Translations under genes and position numbers: made by a program
Shown here: positions 1 to 5,278 of the stretch, piece by piece
Layout: the number at the start of each line of letters is the position of its first letter
Position numbering within the stretch: the first letter of the stretch is position 1
The notes under the pieces: generated by a model
Told to the model about the DNA's origin: nothing
The model's database searches: none
The model's input: the letters and a program-made list of their open reading frames with translations, nothing else
Source of the DNA: Candidatus Thalassarchaeaceae archaeon
GTDB lineage: Archaea; Thermoplasmatota; Poseidoniia; Poseidoniales; Thalassarchaeaceae
Length of the DNA stretch: 7,209 bases
Reading direction: 5' to 3'
Assembly (NCBI GenBank): GCA_029250565.1
Contig: JAQXFA010000132.1
Span: forward strand, 1 to 7,209

Positions 1-592
1 GTATGCCAATGTGTAGGCTAGGCATGCCATTGGTGAACGGGTCAATCCTAGTGAACCAAGTTTGGATCTCTGGAGTCAGGTGATAAGCCAAAGTTTGCAT
101 TTCTGGAATATGGTCTCCTGTCACTCTAACATTGAAGAAAAGGTAGAATGGAACTGCCAATGCATAGACAAAGAACATCGATAACAAGACTCTGTCTGCC
201 ATCCAGCGGTCATCAAAATAGGTGAAATAAAGTGAGGCTGTATATGTCAATAGCATATATCCTGCAACATAATAATGAGTTAATACAAAAGTCAACATGT
301 CGTTGAGGAAAGTCTGTTGGACCCACAAAACCAAATCGCCCTCAATGGCGTAAACGAATGGGGTCATGTCTAGGTGGGTATTAGCCATCAAAATACGATC
401 TAAGCCATCGAGCAAATCTTTCCAAAGATAGATGCTGAATACTAATGCAATATGTAACCAATAGCGACGAAACATATCAACAAAGCCAGCCAATGTAACT
501 CGTTTTCCAGCAGGTCGGAAAAACGGCATCAGCAGAATTCCACCGAGTAAAGAAGCAGTTACCCAAGTGATGTAAACTGCTGTTCCTGCCAT
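1..592 (-). CDS. PAP2-superfamily (inositolphosphotransferase/phosphatase-like) membrane protein, 3' end missing
   Basis: The reading frame is open for 197 codons from ATG at 592 to the window edge, so the C-terminus lies outside. The start is fixed by an excellent Shine-Dalgarno sequence (GGAGGTGA on the minus strand, 599-606) six bases before the ATG. The protein is rich in hydrophobic stretches, roughly residues 3-22, 43-57, 98-118 and 134-155, which suggests a polytopic membrane protein. The last visible residues contain NGMPSLHIG (188-196). This matches the PSLH form of the second phosphatase motif of the PAP2_3/Aur1-like branch, in which the His is catalytic. The third motif would lie beyond the edge. 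Family members hydrolyse or transfer phospho-headgroups on lipids at the membrane, so a role in polar lipid synthesis or lipid phosphate recycling is likely; the exact substrate cannot be inferred. It is divergent from the Mrp-type gene. Family assignment is fairly sure, substrate unknown. Confidence 0.75.
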   Translation of the reverse strand, partial: MAGTAVYITWVTASLLGGILLMPFFRPAGKRVTLAGFVDMFRRYWLHIALVFSIYLWKDLLDGLDRILMANTHLDMTPFVYAIEGDLVLWVQQTFLNDMLTFVLTHYYVAGYMLLTYTASLYFTYFDDRWMADRVLLSMFFVYALAVPFYLFFNVRVTGDHIPEMQTLAYHLTPEIQTWFTRIDPFTNGMPSLHIGI

Positions 593-598
593 GCTGAC

Positions 599-606
599 TC
601 ACCTCC
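599..606 (-). promoter_or_regulatory. Strong Shine-Dalgarno of the PAP2-family gene
   Basis: The minus strand reads GGAGGTGA here, complementary over all eight bases to the conserved 3' end of 16S rRNA, with a six-base spacer to the ATG at 592. Most other starts in the window have no comparable site, so this one decides the start codon and implies a leadered mRNA for this gene. Confidence 0.75.
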
Positions 607-682
607 GCTTGCAGTTGTGCTTTTGGTGTGTTGCCTTTGGCAATTGCGTTTGTACGAACATCACCTAATTCCTAATCTTTGC

Positions 683-690
683 AATTTATT
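683..690. promoter_or_regulatory. AT-rich box, candidate bidirectional TATA element
   Basis: AATTTATT (plus) / AATAAATT (minus) is the most TATA-like sequence in the 151-bp gap between the divergent PAP2 and Mrp-type genes. A start site about 24-27 bases away would fall near 710-714 on the plus strand, close to the first micro-ORF ATG at 710. On the minus strand it would fall near 660, leaving a leader of about 65-70 bases for PAP2. This is position and composition only; no BRE was convincingly identified. The rest of the gap holds a short hairpin (TTGCC-TTT-GGCAA, 631-643) and no gene. Confidence 0.35.
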
Positions 691-709
691 CTGACCGATT
701 ACTGATACA

Positions 710-747
710 ATGATTGAAGAATGACTGCAATGTCGCCACATCAATGA
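710..747 (+). other. Two overlapping micro-ORFs linked to the Mrp-type start by ATGA junctions
   Basis: ATG at 710 opens a four-codon ORF (ATG ATT GAA GAA) ending in TGA 722-724. That stop overlaps ATG 721-723 as ATGA. The second ORF has eight codons (peptide MTAMSPHQ) and ends in TGA 745-747, which overlaps ATG 744-746 of the Mrp-type gene, again as ATGA. The three starts lie in three different frames. ATGA overlaps are a known arrangement for termination-reinitiation coupling, so this leader could set how much of the ATPase is made. It may also be chance in a short leader; there is no expression evidence. Confidence 0.35.
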
Positions 748-1754
748 GTGATTCACCGGTCTCCCATCATGATGGAAAAACCCCTGAGCAAGAGCCAGAA
801 GCGGCATCTGATGAACAGAAGGCGCAAATGGAACAGGCATATGCACAAATGAGACGTAAACTAAGAATGACTCAACTGGCTGAGAATGTTAAACACAAAG
901 TCATGGTTCTTTCTGGAAAAGGTGGCGTAGGAAAATCTACTGTCGCTACAGGGTTGGCATTATCTCTCGCTCAACAAGGGAAGAAAGTAGGCATAATGGA
1001 CATTGATATTACTGGTCCAAATATCCCAAAAATGCTGGGGATTTCTGGGGCTGATTTACAAGTTGAAGAAGGTCAAATATTTCCTGTTGAGGGGCCATTC
1101 GGCGTCAAAGTAATCTCAATGGCATTTCTTTTGGAAGACGAAGATGCACCGGTCATCTGGAGAGGACCGGTCAAGTTAGGTGCTATTCAGCAATTCATCG
1201 GTGATGTTGCGTGGGGTGAGTTAGATGCCCTAATCATTGACTTCCCACCGGGCACATCAGACGAACCACTCACAGTAGCTCAATCGCTTCCAGAAATTGA
1301 TGGAGTCGTAGTAGTTACTACACCTCAAGATGTTGCACTGCTTGACAGTCGGAAATCAATTAACTTCGCTAAAACACTCAAACTACCATGCCTTGGAGTA
1401 GTTGAAAACATGAGTGGTTTCAACTTACGTGGCACTGCTGAACCATCCTCAAAAATTACAGTCCAAGGACCTCAAGGAGTTAGTATGAATGTTCAAACTG
1501 ATGAGGAAGGAGATTGGTCAGTTGTTCTAGACCTCTTCAAGAGTGGCGGAGGCAAAGCCGCAGCCGAGGAATTGAAAGTACCATTCCTTGGAAAATTACC
1601 GTTTGATCCAGGCATTGTAAGAGGAGGAGATGATGGGGTACACCGCATTGTGGCTGACCCTGATGGAGATTCCTCTGATGCTTTCAAAATCGTTGTTGAC
1701 AATCTACTAGAACAGTTGGCAAATAAAAAGCAATCAGATCTCAAAATTATCTGA
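744..1754 (+). CDS. Mrp/NBP35/ApbC-family P-loop ATPase lacking the CxxC iron-sulfur motif
   Basis: The 336-residue protein has a deviant Walker A motif SGKGGVGKST (57-66) after the usual charged N-terminal stretch. It also has MDIDITGP (85-92), WRGPVK around 139-144, the switch/Walker B-like DFPPGTSDE (166-174) and ENMSGF (221-226), which together are diagnostic of the Mrp/NBP35 family. Family members are ATP-dependent cytosolic scaffolds that load Fe-S clusters onto client proteins. Normally CPxC/CxxC follows ENMSGF and bridges a cluster between the two subunits of a dimer. Here residues 227-262 are a Ser/Gly/Gln-rich, Cys-free segment, and the only Cys is C216, inside a buried strand. A longer form from TTG 714 is open, but ATG 744 is preferred because the family homology starts later and the extra residues look like leader. 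Family membership is sure; Fe-S carrier function is doubtful. Confidence 0.9.
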   Translation: MSDSPVSHHDGKTPEQEPEAASDEQKAQMEQAYAQMRRKLRMTQLAENVKHKVMVLSGKGGVGKSTVATGLALSLAQQGKKVGIMDIDITGPNIPKMLGISGADLQVEEGQIFPVEGPFGVKVISMAFLLEDEDAPVIWRGPVKLGAIQQFIGDVAWGELDALIIDFPPGTSDEPLTVAQSLPEIDGVVVVTTPQDVALLDSRKSINFAKTLKLPCLGVVENMSGFNLRGTAEPSSKITVQGPQGVSMNVQTDEEGDWSVVLDLFKSGGGKAAAEELKVPFLGKLPFDPGIVRGGDDGVHRIVADPDGDSSDAFKIVVDNLLEQLANKKQSDLKII

Positions 1755-1791
1755 TGATTTGCGCAATCTTAACGCGATTAATTTAGGTTAA

Positions 1792-1866
1792 TGGTGCGGA
1801 CGCCGGAAGTTGAATCCGGGTTTGCAGATTGGGAATCTACAGTCATAACCACTAGACCACGTCCGC
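1792..1866 (-). tRNA. trnG: tRNA-Gly, anticodon CCC, 3' CCA encoded
   Basis: A complete cloverleaf reads on the minus strand. The acceptor pair is GCGGACG/CGTCCGC with all seven bases paired. The D arm is GTC/GAC around an AGTGGTTA-containing loop, the anticodon stem is GTAGA/TCTGC, and the loop TTCCCAA places CCC at 34-36, which decodes GGG glycine. The variable loop is four bases (AAAC), and the T stem CCGGA/TCCGG encloses TTCAACT. The discriminator is A (1795), and CCA is encoded at 1794-1792, so 3' end maturation need not add it. The usual G53-C61 pair is A-U here. There is no intron at the canonical site. It is co-directional with, and 67 bp downstream of, the RuvC/YqgF-like gene, and convergent with the Mrp-type gene 37 bp away. 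Confidence 0.93.
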
Positions 1867-1933
1867 AGTGTAATCTTCGAAGTAGATTCGCCTCTTGAGT
1901 AAGCCGGTTACCAGCCAATAGAAACTTACTGAA

Positions 1934-2725
1934 TTAGATGAGGCTTTCACGGCGTCTTTCATACTCGACAAAAGCCTCAACCATTGACAGCCTCCCCACA
2001 GCAACTGCTTGTGCTAATTCAATTGGAAGGGTGAGTTGCCCCCCGCTCTCACTACGTGATTTACGTTGGATTTCCCTGACCTCTCCATTGGATGGTTTGA
2101 CCTTGCGTTTACTAGTCACCTCTTTACCAATAATTTGTCCAATTCGTGCTGCTGCAGCGTGATGCTCATGGCGGCCAACCCCCGTTGAAGTTCTCCTCTC
2201 ATCGACCATCTCTACTCTCAAACCCCTAGCCAAACAGATATTTGCAAGGCGTGAACCTATTGTCGGTGAACCATCTCCAATTCTTACCACAGCTACTGCA
2301 TGTGGAATGGAATTTACCAGTTGGCAGATTCTGTCCACTGTATCATCTACATCTTCCATTTGTTCAGCCCCAAGGGGCTTACCATCTGAATTCCAAGCCA
2401 AACCAGGGCGTGGCCCGGGGTCGATTCCAAAAGCAAGTATTCTTGTTGGGTCTTTCAGAGTTGAAAGGTGGAGAGCACGGTCTATTGAAACTGATAAATC
2501 CTCTAATGTACAGGGAATTCCATTACCAACTTTACTCGCAAACACTTCTTCTGGTGTTCCAAGCCATACAGAAGCATCGTGCGGTAGAGGTGCATTCTCT
2601 GAAACTTGAAGAAATTCAATTCCACGCCTTCGTAATGCCTTCATCAAACGATAGGCCAATTTGAAATCAGCCGTCCGTATGATTAGTACTCCCACGAATA
2701 GGTGTGGGGCGGCGACCTTTGTCAA
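1934..2725 (-). CDS. RuvC/YqgF-like RNase H-fold protein, putative nuclease
   Basis: The product is 263 residues from TTG 2725; an in-frame TAA at 2750-2752 caps the frame. GTG at 2695 is an alternative start, and neither has a clear Shine-Dalgarno. The core resembles YqgF/RuvX. FGIDPGPRPGLAW (99-111) puts D102 on the first strand, VVRIGDG (136-142) is the second strand, and VDERRTS (164-170) corresponds to the family's DER-T signature. HEHHAAAARIG (176-186) sits where the last metal-binding Asp normally precedes an Ala-rich helix, with E177 and H178/H179 the nearest ligands. Relatives cleave Holliday junctions or process pre-rRNA. Compared with compact bacterial YqgF of about 140 residues, this protein adds some 95 residues before and 70 after the core, including a basic segment (185-215 region) that could bind nucleic acid. 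It is divergent from Hjc. The fold is likely; the reaction is unproven. Confidence 0.7.
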   Translation of the reverse strand: MTKVAAPHLFVGVLIIRTADFKLAYRLMKALRRRGIEFLQVSENAPLPHDASVWLGTPEEVFASKVGNGIPCTLEDLSVSIDRALHLSTLKDPTRILAFGIDPGPRPGLAWNSDGKPLGAEQMEDVDDTVDRICQLVNSIPHAVAVVRIGDGSPTIGSRLANICLARGLRVEMVDERRTSTGVGRHEHHAAAARIGQIIGKEVTSKRKVKPSNGEVREIQRKSRSESGGQLTLPIELAQAVAVGRLSMVEAFVEYERRRESLI

Positions 2726-2729
2726 TGGT

Positions 2730-2748
2730 TCCGGTGATTGTGACCGGA
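2730..2748. repeat. Short inverted repeat between the divergent nuclease genes
   Basis: TCCGGT (2730-2735) and ACCGGA (2743-2748) form a perfect six-base inverted repeat with a seven-base spacer. It ends four bases upstream of the TTG start of the RuvC/YqgF-like gene. It could be a protein-binding dyad or a small hairpin over the ribosome entry region of that mRNA. A third CCGGT lies near 2793. The remaining 107 bp between the genes has no clear TATA box. Confidence 0.4.
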
Positions 2749-2832
2749 TTTAGCGAATTTCTTTGAGAATCGGCGCGCGATACGTCAATCTCGCCGGTAT
2801 GGTCTTGAATGAATGGATGAGCGTGCTGAACG

Positions 2833-3492
2833 ATGGCTTCTCATTATGAGCGGGAACTGCGCGCAGTTCTGATTGGTTCACCTGATGGGGTGAGGGCTGT
2901 TACTAGAAGTTGTAATGCCGCTGAGAAAGCACGGGCAATGCAAGTTATCAGGAGACCTTTTTTGGTCGTCCGAGCAGCCGGAAGTGGAGTTGCTGGCGCA
3001 GGTGATTTATTAGCGGTACGCGGGGATATTTCATTTCCAATAGAAGTGAAAACAACTAAGGAAAAAAAGGTATATCTCTCTGGAAGAACAATGGAGCAGT
3101 ACCTCGATTTACAAAAAGAGGGGGAGCGTTGCGGCTTGATGCCATTATATGCTATGAGGCTGAAAGGAGTGCGTGGGGATTCGTGGCGTATTTTCAAGGT
3201 TGAAACTACAAACTTGACTGGTTCGGTTTCAGTACTATCTAGACGCCTACCTTCACTACCTTTGACTAGGACTGGTACACCTCACTTGGACTGGGATGAA
3301 GGATTACCACTTCACAAATTTCTATCATTACTATGCCGTGATTCTGATAGTTATACACAAACTGCCGAAACTCTTCGCTCCAAAGCAAATGCTTGGTCAG
3401 AAAAGGCAGAGACGCTGAAAATGGAAGAGGCGCAGAAAGCAATTCTCAAACAACAAGAGCCCGAGGAATGGGTTAAGAAATTCAGACTGTGA
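2833..3492 (+). CDS. hjc: Archaeal Holliday junction resolvase Hjc with an internal insert and C-terminal tail
   Basis: The 219-residue protein carries the archaeal resolvase core. YERELR (5-10) contains the catalytic Glu E6, VVRAAGSG (45-52) is the conserved strand-loop, GDLLAV (57-62) gives D58, and IEVKTTK (70-76) gives E71 and K73, followed by YLS and the EQ helix. These are the metal-binding and catalytic residues of the PD-(D/E)XK fold. Family enzymes are dimers that cut four-way junctions symmetrically during recombination and fork repair. Archaeal Hjc is usually about 120-150 residues. Here about 28 extra residues separate E6 from D58, and the last 60-70 residues form a charged, probably helical or coiled-coil tail ending EEWVKKFRL. 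ATG 2833 is chosen because it places the YER motif at the N-terminus as in relatives; no Shine-Dalgarno is visible. It converges with the next gene over 14 bp. Confidence 0.88.
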   Translation: MASHYERELRAVLIGSPDGVRAVTRSCNAAEKARAMQVIRRPFLVVRAAGSGVAGAGDLLAVRGDISFPIEVKTTKEKKVYLSGRTMEQYLDLQKEGERCGLMPLYAMRLKGVRGDSWRIFKVETTNLTGSVSVLSRRLPSLPLTRTGTPHLDWDEGLPLHKFLSLLCRDSDSYTQTAETLRSKANAWSEKAETLKMEEAQKAILKQQEPEEWVKKFRL

Positions 3493-3506
3493 ATTTCCTA
3501 AAAATG

Positions 3507-3695
3507 TCAGATCTTACAATGAAGTTCTGCTTTTACCTCGTCTATTTCTGATTCCTGACGCTCAATCTCAGTGGTCAACCGCTTCAACGATGCTTGAGTT
3601 ATCAATCGCTTAATTGCTTCAACTTCACGCTTCAAATCAGATAGCCTACGCTCAACACTGTGAGCCTCGGACACATCTGATTCATCTTCAGTCAT
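3507..3695 (-). CDS. Small coiled-coil protein, unknown function
   Basis: The 62-residue ORF from ATG 3695 starts MTEDESD and then continues as an uninterrupted amphipathic helix. Leu, Ile and Val are spaced in heptads through RLSDLKREVEAIKRLI, and further heptads follow near EIERQESEIDEVKAEL. It ends close to a single Cys. A minus-strand GAAGGGTG directly before the ATG is a plausible ribosome site and favours this start over ATG 3740, which would add 15 residues and overlap the protease gene. The strand fits the compact convergent/divergent packing between Hjc and the protease, and the composition is protein-like. It could be a dimerising adaptor or resemble half of a prefoldin-type hairpin, but I do not recognise a family. 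Confidence 0.6.
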   Translation of the reverse strand: MTEDESDVSEAHSVERRLSDLKREVEAIKRLITQASLKRLTTEIERQESEIDEVKAELHCKI

Positions 3696-3724
3696 CACCC
3701 TTCTCAAGCAGTACTCACCTATGA

Positions 3725-5269
3725 GTGCTATGCATTTCACTTAACGAGCAGGTTCAAAGAGGACAGAGCAGAGCAACCCCTGTGCAAACTGAAGAGGGGA
3801 CATCTCGCTCTCGCGAACTCATCTTCATTGTCATAGCCAGCATCATTGCAATCCAAATCCATTGGTCAGTTCTCGGGATTGTAGTATGGTACATACTACT
3901 CAAGCGACTTGAAGCACAAGGAATCCTTGACCAATGGGATGCTACTAGAGTTCTAGGAATCATTCTAATGGTCCGCACAAACCGAGGCCAGAAAATTTTG
4001 GATACCATTTCAAAACCACGAAAAGCATGGAGGATTTTCGGGGAAATCGGATTATGGACTTGTCGATTAATCAGTGCTTTAGTCCTTATTTTCTTCGTTC
4101 TTGCATTCATTGGTACAATAATGAATCCAACTGAAATTGAATCTGCTTCGCCATCTGAAATAATTTTAATTCCTGGTGTGTCACCAACAATCCCACTAGT
4201 TTGGGGTCTTATCGGCCTAATTGTTGCCTTAGTCATTCATGAATATGGGCATGGGATTCTAACTCGTGCACATGGAATGAGAGTTCGCAGTTTTGGATTA
4301 CTAATCCTAGGCTTGATTCCTATTGGTGCATTTGCAGAGCCAGAAGGAAGAGAAATATTGCGGGCACCTAGGCGGGAACGACAGCGCGTATTTGCTGCTG
4401 GTCCTGCAATAAATATCTACGGCGGATTCATATTTTTCATCGCGATGGCATTAGTTGCCAACACCCTTGGACCAGCAATTGATGGAGTGCATGCTAAAGG
4501 AATAATTGACCAGCAACCAGCATCTGAAGCAGGCCTTCAACCATGGGAAGTAATAACTCATGCAAATGGTTCTGAAATAATTGACAGAAATGATTTCACC
4601 TCATTCCTTGACTCACACCAAGCTGGCGATAATATCACTCTCACCGTTCTTACTATTGCGGATAGTCAAGGTGAGCGGCAACAACGCGACATCAACCTAA
4701 CTCTTGCTGACCAATATCAATACCAACTTGATTTGGGCACAGATCCTCAGATTCTCGCTGCTTATGGAATAGAAGAAGGAGATGCGTTCCTAGGTGTCAT
4801 GGGATTAGCCTCAAATGATGCAGGGGCAAATAGCCTAGCCGGACCTCTTTCATCAAGTGCTTCAAAAGACCCTATTCCATTGGTTGTAGGATTAGCCGTT
4901 CAGCCGTTCTCACTCATCGGTAATCCAATTGTTAACAAAGGTGAAATTATGCATGAACAAGAATTACAACTTCTTGATAGTAACACATTCCTTGGATTAG
5001 AAGGAACTATGATTTTGCTTCACCTATTGTTTTGGATAACATGGATGAATGTATTGCTTGGCTTCGCTAATCTAATCCCAATTCTACCGTTTGATGGAGG
5101 GCATCTATTGCGGGACCGCTTGCATGACTACTTTGCTTTCTTCGCTAAATTTTCATCTAATAGCCATCCAATAAGTGTGCAAAATGCAGCCCACAAAGTT
5201 TCTAGTATGTCAAGCCTAATTCTGATGGGGATGTTGATTCTAATCATCTTTATACCAATGATTATCTGA
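3725..5269 (+). CDS. Site-2 protease family (M50) intramembrane zinc metalloprotease with PDZ domain
   Basis: The 514-residue polytopic protein has the M50 active site. IHEYGHGIL (171-179) contains HExxH in a membrane helix, and NLIPILPFDGGH (449-460) supplies the third zinc ligand Asp in the NxxPxxPxDGGH context. Hydrophobic segments lie near 33-59, 109-131, 157-175, 190-203, 232-247, 429-455 and 497-513. Between the catalytic halves, residues about 255-335 read as a PDZ domain (QPASEAGLQPWEVITHANG, DF..L, GDNITLTVL), which in relatives gates or recognises substrates. S2P enzymes cut transmembrane helices of anti-sigma factors, transcription factors or leftover signal peptides. The start is uncertain: GTG 3725 leaves 29 bp to the divergent coiled-coil gene, while GTG 3782 would remove a 19-residue hydrophilic lead and leave 86 bp for promoters. 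Neither has a strong Shine-Dalgarno. It ends in tandem TGA TGA. Confidence 0.9.
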   Translation: MLCISLNEQVQRGQSRATPVQTEEGTSRSRELIFIVIASIIAIQIHWSVLGIVVWYILLKRLEAQGILDQWDATRVLGIILMVRTNRGQKILDTISKPRKAWRIFGEIGLWTCRLISALVLIFFVLAFIGTIMNPTEIESASPSEIILIPGVSPTIPLVWGLIGLIVALVIHEYGHGILTRAHGMRVRSFGLLILGLIPIGAFAEPEGREILRAPRRERQRVFAAGPAINIYGGFIFFIAMALVANTLGPAIDGVHAKGIIDQQPASEAGLQPWEVITHANGSEIIDRNDFTSFLDSHQAGDNITLTVLTIADSQGERQQRDINLTLADQYQYQLDLGTDPQILAAYGIEEGDAFLGVMGLASNDAGANSLAGPLSSSASKDPIPLVVGLAVQPFSLIGNPIVNKGEIMHEQELQLLDSNTFLGLEGTMILLHLLFWITWMNVLLGFANLIPILPFDGGHLLRDRLHDYFAFFAKFSSNSHPISVQNAAHKVSSMSSLILMGMLILIIFIPMII

Positions 5270-5278
5270 TGAAATAGC

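Noticed and set aside
714..743. Upstream TTG start adding ten residues to the Mrp-type ATPase
   Set aside because: There is no ribosome site, the extra residues are not family-like, and the ATG at 744 sits at an ATGA junction.
1493..1744. Minus-strand 83-codon ORF opposite the Mrp-type gene
   Set aside because: It is fully antisense to a well-supported gene and has low-complexity Ser/Pro-rich translation without motifs.
1872..1888. AATCT...AGATT inverted repeat upstream of the tRNA as a terminator for the RuvC/YqgF-like gene
   Set aside because: Only five pairs with a seven-base loop and no T-tract; too weak to call.
2242..2664. Plus-strand ORFs of 140 and 100 codons opposite the RuvC/YqgF-like gene
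   Set aside because: They lie entirely antisense to a gene with recognisable family motifs, have no ribosome site, and their translations show no domain or membrane pattern.
2809..2849. Overlapping short ATG frames before Hjc as a second micro-ORF chain
   Set aside because: One ATGA overlap exists at 2817-2820, but the second frame runs past the Hjc start, so no clean chain to the gene can be drawn.
3463..3492. C-terminal end of Hjc as a PCNA-binding PIP box
   Set aside because: The spacing and the aromatic pair of the Q-xx-hydrophobic-xx-FF consensus are not met.
3754..4236. Minus-strand 160-codon ORF opposite the site-2 protease
   Set aside because: It is a shadow of the protease coding sequence, with unusual Arg/Ile/Met-rich composition typical of antisense frames.
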